Origin: Gemmataceae bacterium
GTDB lineage: Bacteria; Planctomycetota; Planctomycetia; Gemmatales; Gemmataceae
NCBI GenBank assembly: GCA_025055795.1
Contig: JANWVV010000009.1
Location: 44,676-108,675, forward strand
Reading direction: 5' to 3'
DNA: 64,000 nt
Part shown: positions 44,399 to 53,474 of the stretch, piece by piece
Layout of the letters: every line of letters starts with the position of its first letter
Numbering within the stretch: position 1 is the stretch's first letter
Made by a program: the position numbers and the translations under genes
The notes under the pieces: generated by a model
What the model was told of the DNA's origin: nothing
The model's database searches: none
The model's input: the letters and a program-made list of their open reading frames with translations, nothing else

Positions 44399-45220
44399 TC
44401 AGGAAGAACCAGAATGGTCAGGGGGGGATGTCGATTCCTCCTGGCCTGGCGGAGGAACGGGAGAAGTCGCCGTAGCTGAGGGGGCTTGAACAGCGGAAGC
44501 CGGCGTATCGGTCCCTTCCTCTACCACAATCGGAGCCAGGGGTGTCGCTCCAGCAAGCGTACGGGTATCGGCAAGCGGCGGAGCGGTCTGGATGTCCGAT
44601 GGACCAGTTGGCGGTAAAGCTGGCCGCGGGGCCTTATTGGCCGAGGAATGCGTCGGTTTGTCCGGGGCGTTGAAGCGATTCATGGCCGCTTCGAGCCCTT
44701 GCACCGCCCAGCATTCTACCGCTAGGGCTGCCCGGGATAGCGCCGCGGCTATAACCGGCTGCTCACTGGCAGTGAAGCGTCCCAGGACATAATCGACGGC
44801 TTCGCCGGGACGGGGGGCCCCTACCCCGATACGCAAGCGTGGGTAATCCTCCGTACCCAGATGCTGCTGGATATCTCGTAAGCCGTTGTGTCCGCCTGGG
44901 CTACCCCGAGGCCGCAACCGGAGTTTGCCCAAAGGCAGATTGATGTCGTCGCAGACAACCAGCAGGTGTTGGGGCGACAGCTTGTAGAAATCCAGAACCG
45001 CTCGGACCGCCCGGCCACTCAAGTTCATGAACGTTTGCGGCTTGACGAGGAGTAGTACCTCGCCATCCAGGCGGTACTCGGCCACCAGAGCATCAAACTT
45101 GTCCCGAAAGGGAGATACGTGGGGGCTACGAGCTAAGGTGTCCACAACGTCAAAACCCACGTTGTGGCGGGTGCCCGCATAGCGGCTACCCGGGTTACCC
45201 AATCCGACAACGACTTTCAT
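44399..45220 (-). CDS. pth: Peptidyl-tRNA hydrolase with long C-terminal tail
   Basis: A 273-residue protein; bacterial Pth is about 190-200. The catalytic domain shows VVGLGNPGSRYAGTRHNVGF with the catalytic His (His19), KPQTFMNLSG, VVCDDINLPLGKLRLR and the GSPGGHNGL loop. It releases peptides from peptidyl-tRNA that dropped off ribosomes. A low-complexity tail of about 85 residues (Pro/Ala/Ser/Thr-rich) follows the core. The gene lies between rpsF and rplY, the usual neighbours. Confidence 0.93.
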   Translation of the reverse strand: MKVVVGLGNPGSRYAGTRHNVGFDVVDTLARSPHVSPFRDKFDALVAEYRLDGEVLLLVKPQTFMNLSGRAVRAVLDFYKLSPQHLLVVCDDINLPLGKLRLRPRGSPGGHNGLRDIQQHLGTEDYPRLRIGVGAPRPGEAVDYVLGRFTASEQPVIAAALSRAALAVECWAVQGLEAAMNRFNAPDKPTHSSANKAPRPALPPTGPSDIQTAPPLADTRTLAGATPLAPIVVEEGTDTPASAVQAPSATATSPVPPPGQEESTSPPDHSGSS

Positions 45221-45557
45221 ATTAGCGGGCCCCTCTTTTTCCGCTCTAAACCTTGCTTTGACGAGCTGGATCCGCTAACTGGCCAGAGGATGACGCATGG
45301 AATGACCAACTGGCCAATGCTCCGCACACTCTGTCCCGCCACCAAAAGGGCGGATTCGATGACAGAACGGGAGAGTATACACAAATCGTAGCGACTGGAC
45401 CGCGGGATTGGTCTGCTCCCCCGTCCAGGGAAAGACGTAGCTATCGCGACGAGGAGCACAAGTAAACAGCAGCGGCCACGGAGTCAAGGACAGAGCGTAC
45501 AGAGGACGGTTGAGAGACCTCTGGTCAGCGGGGAACGCCGCCATAAGTGAACCGACG
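45221..45557. other. Intergenic region between pth and rplY
   Basis: No supportable gene. prs, often between rplY and upstream genes in other bacteria, is not present. Confidence 0.35.
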
Positions 45558-46205
45558 TTATTTGTCCCCTTCGGTCTCTTCGGTCTTGCGTTCCTTCTTG
45601 ATGACTTCCGGAGCTGTCGGGGTTTCGCCCGGCGGTGCAGCCGCAGCCTCGGCAGCGGCGCCCGGTACCTTCAATTGAACCACCACCGCTTCCGGCGGCT
45701 CCAGGATTCGTACCCCTGTCGGCACGGGCAGGTCCTTGACCTGGATGGGGTGACCCACGCTTAGGTTGGTAATGTCCACCCGGATAGCCTCCGGGATGAC
45801 GCCAAGGGGGCACTCGACGTGCACGGTATGCAAAGGCTGATCCAGCACAGCGCCCCCCGCTTGCTTGGGACTATTACGCAGTTCAATCGGTACGACCACA
45901 CGCACCTTTTCTTCCGCCGATTTGCGTTGAAAATCCACGTGAATGATTTCCCGGCCAAAAACGTCCCATTGGACCTCGCGGATCAGCACCGTTTCCTGCT
46001 GACCATCCAGATCCAAGGTGATCATGCGGGAGTGCTGCACGCGTACGATATGGTCGATGTCGTGGCGCGAAATGGCCACAGCCTGGTTAGGTTGGTTGTG
46101 TCCGTAGATGATCGCCGGAACCAGACCCTGCTGGCGGAGCTTGCGTGCCGCTCGCGTTCCCCGTACTGGTCGCGGTGTGGCTTTGAGAGTAGCAATCGTT
46201 TGCAT
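45558..46205 (-). CDS. rplY: 50S ribosomal protein L25/general stress protein Ctc
   Basis: A 215-residue protein of the long L25/Ctc form. The L25 domain (1-95) has RAARKLRQQGLVPAIIYG and VLIREVQWDVFGREIIHVDF. A C-terminal TL5-type beta domain (100-185) follows, with PLGVIPEAIRVDITNLSVGH. It binds 5S rRNA in the large subunit. The last 30 residues are an acidic/basic tail. It heads the conserved minus-strand group with pth and rpsF downstream. Confidence 0.93.
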   Translation of the reverse strand: MQTIATLKATPRPVRGTRAARKLRQQGLVPAIIYGHNQPNQAVAISRHDIDHIVRVQHSRMITLDLDGQQETVLIREVQWDVFGREIIHVDFQRKSAEEKVRVVVPIELRNSPKQAGGAVLDQPLHTVHVECPLGVIPEAIRVDITNLSVGHPIQVKDLPVPTGVRILEPPEAVVVQLKVPGAAAEAAAAPPGETPTAPEVIKKERKTEETEGDK

Positions 46206-46639
46206 GGCGTTTCCTCCTGTCGTACGGTGGCCCCTCGCCTCCCCACGGTCGGATGTTGTACACGATCAGTCGTCCCTGTGCCTGCGGCGGAGTGTTGGAC
46301 CGGCCGCCTCCCTGGCTTGGTTCACAGGTTAAATCTAACTCCGTCCGTCAGAGCTACTTGCATCACCGACGACAGCGTGTATGACCTTTCCACAAAGCAC
46401 AAAATGCCCCACAGGGGGCATCGATCACGCTGTTCCAATCGTCTTAATATTAGAAGTCCCCCTGTTCTACTGGCAAGCAGGTGAGCCACGACCTGCCGGA
46501 GCAGCCGATCCCCTCCGGCGAGGGTTAATTAGCGCCAGCAGAATAATGGGGGTTCGGCTCATCCGCCCGTTGCCTGCTGGAACGAAAACAGCCTGAGGAA
46601 AGCGACGGAGCGGTCCAATCGGGGTTCCCGACAAGCAGG
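46206..46639. other. Intergenic region containing the lpxA terminator
   Basis: It holds the terminator described separately and otherwise no gene or clear promoter. Confidence 0.4.
46401..46421 (-). terminator. Rho-independent terminator of lpxA
   Basis: On the minus strand a perfect 7-bp stem ATGCCCC/GGGGCAT (bases 46404-46410 and 46415-46421) with a four-base loop is followed by TTT. It lies about 220 bases downstream of the lpxA stop. The U-tract is short. Confidence 0.5.
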
Positions 46640-47497
46640 TCAGGCAGCCGGACGCGAGGCGTCTGTTTGCTCGTCGCTGCTGCCTCGGTAGCGATGGGCC
46701 CCCGGGATGCCCCGGGACGAGGAGCGAATAAATTCCACCACTTCGTGAACGGCCGGATAGTCCGCCGCCAGCGGTGCGGCTTGTTCCAACACCTGAGGCA
46801 GGGGCAGACGCTGGCGATAAATCCAGGCAAACAAGCGGCGGACGGCCTGAATCTCGGCGGTCGACAGACCAGCCCGACGCATGCCGATGACATTGACACC
46901 ACACACCTCGTTATGCCGTTGCATGATCCAGAAGGGGGGAATGTCCTGACTGACCGCCGATACTCCACTGAGCAAGGCCAGGCGACCAACGCGACAATAC
47001 TGATGAACAGCGCAATTGCCGCTGATCAGAACGCGGTCGGCCAAGGTAACGTGACCGGCCAGCAACGCCCCATTGGCCAGGATACAGTCGTTGCCAATGG
47101 TGCAGTCATGGGCAACGTGACTCCCCACCATGAACAGATTGCGATGTCCGATCCGGGTGAGACCACTACCGGCCCCGGTGCCCGCAGCCAAGGCCCGGTG
47201 GACGGTCACATGCTCGCGGAACACGTTGTCGTCACCGATGATAATCTGTGTCGCTTCACCCCGGTAGCCCAGATGCTGGGGCGCCCCGCCTAGGACACAA
47301 CCGGTGCCAATCTGGTTATTCCGGCCAATCGTCAAAGGGCCCAGCAAATGTACGTACGGTCCGATAACGGTCCCTGCCCCGATGACCACCGGACCGTCCA
47401 CGACGGCATACGGACCAATCCGTACCCCTTCCTCCACAATGACATCCGGTCCCACCACAGCGGTGGGGTGCACCCCGGAGCTGTTGGCTCGGGTCAT
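46640..47497 (-). CDS. lpxA: Acyl-ACP-UDP-N-acetylglucosamine O-acyltransferase
   Basis: A 285-residue left-handed beta-helix acyltransferase with many hexapeptide repeats (IGPYAVVDGPVVIGAGTVIG, IGRNNQIGTGCVLGG). The catalytic His is in NVFREHVTVHRA, and the acyl-chain ruler region around HDCTIGNDCILANGALLAGH matches LpxA. It performs the first step of lipid A synthesis, implying a Gram-negative-type outer membrane. The C-terminal helical region (AEIQAVRRLFAWIYRQR) is typical of LpxA. A terminator candidate lies downstream. No other lpx genes are adjacent. Confidence 0.9.
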   Translation of the reverse strand: MTRANSSGVHPTAVVGPDVIVEEGVRIGPYAVVDGPVVIGAGTVIGPYVHLLGPLTIGRNNQIGTGCVLGGAPQHLGYRGEATQIIIGDDNVFREHVTVHRALAAGTGAGSGLTRIGHRNLFMVGSHVAHDCTIGNDCILANGALLAGHVTLADRVLISGNCAVHQYCRVGRLALLSGVSAVSQDIPPFWIMQRHNEVCGVNVIGMRRAGLSTAEIQAVRRLFAWIYRQRLPLPQVLEQAAPLAADYPAVHEVVEFIRSSSRGIPGAHRYRGSSDEQTDASRPAA

Positions 47498-47827
47498 GGT
47501 CTGGCGTCCTTATTCGTAAATGCAACAACAACCCGCTATTTAGCAGATTGTTGCCTGCAGCTCCAGATCAATCGACCAGGCAGGTGACCAATTTTTGGAC
47601 GGCTACGCACTCCAAGGGGGATAGAAGCAGCCAGTGAAATTACCGGCAGGCCGCCATCGAAGGCTGAACGGCAACCGTAAAACAGCTCGGCACGGGCAAT
47701 TTCTTAACTAGTTGGACGGCAGGAAAGTTATGTCGAACGCGACGGAGGCTCAGGAATCAACCCCGCTTGTAGCTTTTTCGGCCAGCGAGATAATGAGGCT
47801 ACGGGCCGGCGCGGGTGAGAGGCAGCC
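47498..47827. other. Divergent intergenic region between lpxA and the WD40 kinase gene
   Basis: No gene is supported. It presumably holds promoters for both divergent genes; none is clear by eye. Confidence 0.35.
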
Positions 47828-50800
47828 ATGAGGCAACGGTATCGCTGTGGAGCAGGCCATGTCTGGTGGATGCCGTCCGAGGGTGCGGCTCCCCGTCTGT
47901 GCCCCGTTTGTGGATCGTCCCAGTGGGAACCGCTGGCCACGGAAGTCTCACTGACCGAGCAGACGGTCTTCCCCCCCGCCGAGCCTGTCGTCCTGGCGGC
48001 TCCGGTGGCCCAGATGGACCCTGTGGGCAAATCCCCCACGCAGACCCTTCCCGTCCGGCAACTGCGATGGGTCCAGCAGCAGTCGGTGTATGTAACGACG
48101 GACGGCATTAGCCTTGATGAAGCGGTCATCGTCGACCGTCCCGCGGAACCGAGTGAGGAAGCCGCCATCCGGAACCCGTCGCAAGGTACGGGCGACAGCC
48201 TAGTACAACTGTTTCCCCAAGGTCCAGAAGAACAGGCGGTTTCCACCAGTGGTCCGGCCACAGCCGCGACACTGCCTCAGATACCCGGCTACGAGATCCT
48301 GGGCGAAGTCGGACGGGGCGGCATGGGAGTGGTGTACAAGGCCCGGCAATTGAGCCTGAACCGGGTGGTGGCCTTGAAAATGATTCTGGCCGGGGCGCAT
48401 GCCGATGCCGACACCCGTGCTCGCTTCCGCCGGGAAGCTGAAGCGGTTGCGGCGTTACAACATCCGTACATCGTCCAAATTTATGAGATTGGCGAAGCGG
48501 GGGGCCATCTTTACCTGGCCTTGGAATACGTCGAGGGGGGCAACCTGGCCACCCATCTCCAGCATGGCCCCTGGCCGGCTCACCTGGCCGCTGAACTAAC
48601 CCTGCTGCTGGCCCAAGCGGTCGATTACGCCCACCAACAGGGGGTGATCCACCGGGATCTGAAACCGGCCAACGTGTTACTGCGGCGAGTCCCTGTTGCC
48701 CAAAGCGACACCGCGGCCCTGCCCGCGACTGCTAGCCATTCGCCCCGTGAGACAGTCCCCTGGTGCCTGCCCCGTCAACTTGAACCGAAGGTAACAGACT
48801 TCGGACTAGCTAAACGTCTGGAAGAAGCGCAAACCGGGGGCACGCGTAGCGGAGCGGTCATGGGCACCCCCAGCTACATCGCCCCTGAACAGGCAGCCGG
48901 GCGGATCCGTGACATCGGCCCGGCCGTCGACATCTACGCCCTGGGAGCCATCCTCTACGAATTGCTGACAGGTCGACCGCCGTTTCTAGGCGAAACACCC
49001 CTGGAGACCATCCTGCAGGTTCTGCACGACGAACCCGTTCCCCCCCGCCGTCTAGTCCCTGGTCTCCCCGCCGATTTGGAAACCATCTGTCTGAAATGTC
49101 TGGAAAAGCAGCCTTCGCGGCGTTATCCGACCGCGTCCGCCCTGGCTCAGGACCTGCGACGATTCCTGGAGGGCGAACCGATTAGCGCCCGACCGCTTTC
49201 CGGCCGGGAACGCCTCGGACGCTGGATCCGACGCCATCCCGTCTGGAGCGTACTGGCCGCGGCCAGCCTGACCACGGTGCTGGTACTACTCATCGGCCTG
49301 ACCACCGCCTATCTGCAGGTACGTGCCGCCGTGCGGCAACGGGAAGCGGAAGCCGCAGCCGCCCGACAGGCCCGCTTGGACGAAGCTGCAGCCCGCCAGC
49401 AAGCCGAAGCCCTCGCCCAGGAAAACGAACGCCGCCGTCAGGAAGCGGAACAAACTAACGCCCGCCTGCAACGCGAAATTGAAGAACGGCGGCGCTCCAG
49501 CTATGCCCTGCAATTGATGCAGATTGCGACCGTGGCCGAGCATGATCCAACCCGTGCCCTGTACCTGCTTGATGATCAGCAGCGCTGCCCGGTCGACTTG
49601 CGTGACTTCACCTGGGCCTACTTGCAACAACTGTGTCAACGACAACACCTGGTGTACCAGCACCATTCCGACCGACTCACGCCCCCCGCCATCATTCGGA
49701 CAGCGGTCTGGTCTCCCAAGGGTAGTTTCATTGCCAGCGCTGATGATACCGGTCAGATCCGCTTGTGGGACCCACGCACCGGTCAGACCTGGATGGCCGG
49801 ACAAGCCCACGCAGGACGCATCAGTGCCCTGGCTTTCAGCCCCGACGAAACCCTGCTGATTACCGCAGGCGCCGGGGACGGAGCCTTGCGCCTCTGGGAG
49901 CTGCCGTTGGCCTTGCTTCAGGAGGCGCGCCGGTCCGTAGAGTTCCTGCCGCCGCTGCGACCGTTGGTGCGCCCGATGCGCCTGCACCGGCCGTACCGGG
50001 AAGTGCTTCAGGCCCATGGCGAAGCGGGGATCTCCGCCCTGGCGGTCAGTCCCGACGGCCGTTATCTCGTCACGGGAGCCACCGATGGTACCCTGCAGTG
50101 GTGGGACCTGGCAGCCGTTCTGCCTGTACCGCCGGTGCTGGCCGATCGTCGCCAAGCGATGCCCCGGGCCGCTCTGATCGGCGGACTGGCCTTGGCTCCC
50201 CTGGCTCCACCCCCTCGCGGTCCCCTCAGGCCCCTGTTCGACGTCCCCCTGCCCGCCCACCTGGTCCCGGCTGCCCCTCCTGACGCCGCTCAACCCTCCC
50301 TTGACGGCGTCACTTGCCTGTCTTTCGCTAGGGAAAGCTCGTTATTGGTTAGTGGTGGCAGCGATGGCCATGCCCGCATCTGGACGGCACAAGGCAATCG
50401 CTTGCTCTGGAGTAGCGATCAGCTCAACGCCCCCATTCGGGCGGTGGCCCTTTCGCCAGATGGCCGTACCCTGGCCGTTGCGGATGGTACCCCCATAATC
50501 CGCCTGATATTGTGGCAATCGGCTTTGCCTATCATCCGTCGTTTCAGTGGCCATACCGCGGCCGTTTATTCCCTGGCCTTCAGCCAGGATGGCGAATGGC
50601 TGGCCTCCGGAGGTTTCGACCGTACCGTCCGCCTGTGGGACATGCGGGGTCAGGAACTGAGCGTGCTACTAGGCCATAGTCAACTGATCCTGACCGTTGG
50701 CTTTCACCCCGACCGGACCCACCTGCTATCGACAAGCACTGACGGCACGATCCGCGTCTGGCGTACCCAACCGTTACGTTGCTATAACGCCGAGTTGTCG

Positions 50801-51802
50801 CTCAGCGATAGTGCCGCAGCGGCTGCCGCTAGCAGCGATGGGCGAGTGGTACTTTTCGCACCTGGGGGCAGTCTGGGGGAACCCACTGATTATTTGATGG
50901 CCGGCTGGTGGCCCCGTTATCCGCAGGCCCACTTCCGTCTTGTTCCCTTGCCGATAGATCGCCTGCCGGGAAAGCTGCAGTGGCGTTCCCTGCTTGTCAG
51001 TGCTGACGACCGGCTGATACTCGCCTCGGGTGATACCGGGAAAGTCGGTGGGCAATTGTGGTTATGGCGTCGTGTGCCAGCTCGCAACCGCATTGAGCCT
51101 TACTACCAGATACTCCCCCAACCGCTGTTACAACTCCCTCACGCTGCCTACGCCCTGGTAGAGCATGCCCCCAGCCGACAGGTGGCTCTGTTGAATATCC
51201 AGGGCCTGTGGCTGTGGAAAATGCCGTCCCGGGAAGCCCTGGAGATGCCAAAACCCTCGCCCGAACCTCCGCGGCTGATCTACCCTACGCCCCAGCAACT
51301 CGCCAAGGATTGCCAATTCGACCCTACAGGACGCTACCTGGCCTTGGCTATCGGCAGGGAGGTTCTGATCGTGGATCTGACCGGTCAGATCCAGGCCCGT
51401 TGTACGGCTCCGTCACAAGTATTGGCTCTGGCCTGGGGCGGACAGCACGGCCAATGGCTGGCTGTGGCTCATTCCAATGGCGTGCAGGTGTGGCAGTGGC
51501 ATCCCCCAGCGGCTCAGCTTCCCGCTCAGTTGCACCGGCAAGCCGATATAACCGGTCACAACGGTGCCGTTTATGCCCTGGCTTTCAGTCCCAACGGACG
51601 CACCTTGGCTAGCGGCGGTGACGACCGCGTTGTTGTGCTGAGCGATCCCCAAACCGGTCAGGAACGGGCCCGCCTGACTGGACATACCGAACGCATCATC
51701 CGTCTACAGTTTCTTCCTGGTGCTACCGCATTGCTTTCGTTCACTCGGGACGGCGCGGTCAAGTACTGGCCCGCTGCTCCCCCACACTCCCAACGCCCCT
51801 GA
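47828..51802 (+). CDS. Giant Ser/Thr protein kinase with WD40-repeat sensor half
   Basis: A 1324-residue protein. The N-terminus has a zinc-ribbon-like pair (C7 and CPVC at 25-28). The kinase domain (about 152-430) has VGRGGMGVVYKAR, VALKMIL, the catalytic loop HRDLKPANVLL and TDFGLAKRL, with an insertion of about 35 residues between the last two. A membrane helix (about 475-493) is followed by a coiled-coil (about 495-560). The rest is WD40 repeats to the end (for example ISALAFSPDETLLITAGAGD, AVYSLAFSQDGEWLASGG, AVYALAFSPNGRTLASGG), some interrupted. This layout is frequent in planctomycetes. The WD40 half likely senses or scaffolds an unknown partner. Confidence 0.92.
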   Translation: MRQRYRCGAGHVWWMPSEGAAPRLCPVCGSSQWEPLATEVSLTEQTVFPPAEPVVLAAPVAQMDPVGKSPTQTLPVRQLRWVQQQSVYVTTDGISLDEAVIVDRPAEPSEEAAIRNPSQGTGDSLVQLFPQGPEEQAVSTSGPATAATLPQIPGYEILGEVGRGGMGVVYKARQLSLNRVVALKMILAGAHADADTRARFRREAEAVAALQHPYIVQIYEIGEAGGHLYLALEYVEGGNLATHLQHGPWPAHLAAELTLLLAQAVDYAHQQGVIHRDLKPANVLLRRVPVAQSDTAALPATASHSPRETVPWCLPRQLEPKVTDFGLAKRLEEAQTGGTRSGAVMGTPSYIAPEQAAGRIRDIGPAVDIYALGAILYELLTGRPPFLGETPLETILQVLHDEPVPPRRLVPGLPADLETICLKCLEKQPSRRYPTASALAQDLRRFLEGEPISARPLSGRERLGRWIRRHPVWSVLAAASLTTVLVLLIGLTTAYLQVRAAVRQREAEAAAARQARLDEAAARQQAEALAQENERRRQEAEQTNARLQREIEERRRSSYALQLMQIATVAEHDPTRALYLLDDQQRCPVDLRDFTWAYLQQLCQRQHLVYQHHSDRLTPPAIIRTAVWSPKGSFIASADDTGQIRLWDPRTGQTWMAGQAHAGRISALAFSPDETLLITAGAGDGALRLWELPLALLQEARRSVEFLPPLRPLVRPMRLHRPYREVLQAHGEAGISALAVSPDGRYLVTGATDGTLQWWDLAAVLPVPPVLADRRQAMPRAALIGGLALAPLAPPPRGPLRPLFDVPLPAHLVPAAPPDAAQPSLDGVTCLSFARESSLLVSGGSDGHARIWTAQGNRLLWSSDQLNAPIRAVALSPDGRTLAVADGTPIIRLILWQSALPIIRRFSGHTAAVYSLAFSQDGEWLASGGFDRTVRLWDMRGQELSVLLGHSQLILTVGFHPDRTHLLSTSTDGTIRVWRTQPLRCYNAELSLSDSAAAAAASSDGRVVLFAPGGSLGEPTDYLMAGWWPRYPQAHFRLVPLPIDRLPGKLQWRSLLVSADDRLILASGDTGKVGGQLWLWRRVPARNRIEPYYQILPQPLLQLPHAAYALVEHAPSRQVALLNIQGLWLWKMPSREALEMPKPSPEPPRLIYPTPQQLAKDCQFDPTGRYLALAIGREVLIVDLTGQIQARCTAPSQVLALAWGGQHGQWLAVAHSNGVQVWQWHPPAAQLPAQLHRQADITGHNGAVYALAFSPNGRTLASGGDDRVVVLSDPQTGQERARLTGHTERIIRLQFLPGATALLSFTRDGAVKYWPAAPPHSQRP

Positions 51803-51975
51803 ATTACTTGGCCGACCGGTATCACAGGCCACCCTTCTGCCGATCCACCCGCGGTGGCGTCCTACCAACCGAATGACCCAAACCTTAGCAGTGCGCCCGA
51901 AATTCTGGTGGACTGTTGTCGGTGGGTGAGCGGACCAACGATTTCCTGCTGAACTACGCTGCTATCTCCCTGGTC

Positions 51976-53388
51976 TCAGTCGTCAGCCGGTAGCAGGAGC
52001 GCCGCCCAAGCGGTGTTGATCAACGTAGCCAGGAATCCGCCGAGCAGGGCGAGCCATCCTAGCCGGGCCAGATCGCCCCGACGGGTGGGGGCCATGCTTC
52101 CAATCCCCCCCAATTGGATGCCGATCGAGGCGAAATTGGCAAAACTGGTCAGGGCAAAAGCCAGTAGAGCTACGGTCCGGGGCTGCAGTTGTCCCTGGTA
52201 CTTTTCGGCTAAAAGAACGTAGGCAACAAACTCGTTGAGCACAAGCTTAGTACCCAGCAGCTCCCCAGCGGCAGCGGCATCGACTGCCGGCACGCCCATT
52301 AACAGGGCCACCGGGTAGAACACCCAGGCCAGGATCCGTTCCAGGCTTAGGGGTGCGGACCAACCCAGAGCCTGCTGCAACCCCAACCACTCGTCGATGC
52401 GAGCCAGCAAGTGGTTGATCAGGGTGACGAATGCGATAAAGGCAATCAGCATGGCGGTGATGTTAAGTACCAGTTTCATGCCCTGGCTAGCCCCTTCAGC
52501 CGCGGCGTCGATGACGTTGACATGCGTTTGTTCCACATTAGCGCGAACCTGACCGCGGGTCAGCGGCTCTTCCGTTTCCGGCACGAGAATCTTGGCCAGG
52601 TACAGGCCACAAGGAGCTGCCATCACGCTGGTGGCCAGCAGAGCATACGCCTGATGGCCCATGCCGATTTTGTCCAGCATGGCAATGTAGGCTACCATCA
52701 CACCGCCGGCGATCGTCGCCATGCCGCCAATCATCAGGGCTAGCAATTCGGAGCGGGTCATCGCGGCGATGTACGGTCGTACAATCAATGGTGCTTCCGT
52801 CTGGCCCATAAAGACGTTAGCCGTGGCACTCAGACTTTCCGCCCCGCTGGTGCCCATCAAACGCACCATCACCCAGGCAAATCCGCGAACAACGGCCTGC
52901 AGCAACCCCAGATGATAGAGAACCGTGAAAAAGGACGAGACAAAGATGACGGCCGGCAAGGCCTTGACCACAAAGATGAAGCCACCGCCTGGCTGCAGCC
53001 CTAATCCCTTTTCGAGCTGTTCGGCCTGGACTAGCGGACCAAATACGAACGCCGCTCCGGCATCAGAAAAATCGATGAACTTGCGGATAGATGCACTAAC
53101 GGCCACGAAGAAATTATACACAGCAGGCACACGCAGGATGAGAAGGGCCAGGAGCACCTGCAGGAGTAGTCCACCCACTATGGGACGCCACTGAATGGCA
53201 CGGAATTGGCGGGAACAAGCAGCGGCCAATCCCAGGAACGCAACTAGGCCCAAAGCGGCACGGCACCGGGGCGCCTGGGGCAACACCAGAGCTGCCCCGA
53301 GGCAACCGGCAACCACAGCAATCAGTCCAAGGCGTGCCCGATCCATCCCCCCAGGTCCCAGAGGGACAACGGGTGACGACTGGCTCAT
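51976..53388 (-). CDS. Concentrative nucleoside transporter (CNT family)
   Basis: A 470-residue membrane protein with about 10 helices and the CNT signature features: FIFVVKALPAVIFVSSFFTVLY, ESLSATANVFMGQTEAPLIV and KLVLNEFVAYVLLAEKYQ, where the nucleoside and Na+/H+ sites lie. It imports nucleosides with Na+ or H+. The ATG at 53388 starts MSQSSPVVPLGPGG; a later ATG 15 residues on is also possible. The upstream frame to 53478 would overlap the next gene and is excluded. The cytochrome gene's stop is 86 bases upstream of the start. Confidence 0.9.
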   Translation of the reverse strand: MSQSSPVVPLGPGGMDRARLGLIAVVAGCLGAALVLPQAPRCRAALGLVAFLGLAAACSRQFRAIQWRPIVGGLLLQVLLALLILRVPAVYNFFVAVSASIRKFIDFSDAGAAFVFGPLVQAEQLEKGLGLQPGGGFIFVVKALPAVIFVSSFFTVLYHLGLLQAVVRGFAWVMVRLMGTSGAESLSATANVFMGQTEAPLIVRPYIAAMTRSELLALMIGGMATIAGGVMVAYIAMLDKIGMGHQAYALLATSVMAAPCGLYLAKILVPETEEPLTRGQVRANVEQTHVNVIDAAAEGASQGMKLVLNITAMLIAFIAFVTLINHLLARIDEWLGLQQALGWSAPLSLERILAWVFYPVALLMGVPAVDAAAAGELLGTKLVLNEFVAYVLLAEKYQGQLQPRTVALLAFALTSFANFASIGIQLGGIGSMAPTRRGDLARLGWLALLGGFLATLINTAWAALLLPADD

Positions 53389-53474
53389 GGGAATGATCCT
53401 GGAAATGGCGACAGCCCGTCCGGAAAGCACAGACCCAGGACGCCGGACTGCAGTAAAACCCGGACTGTGATCTA

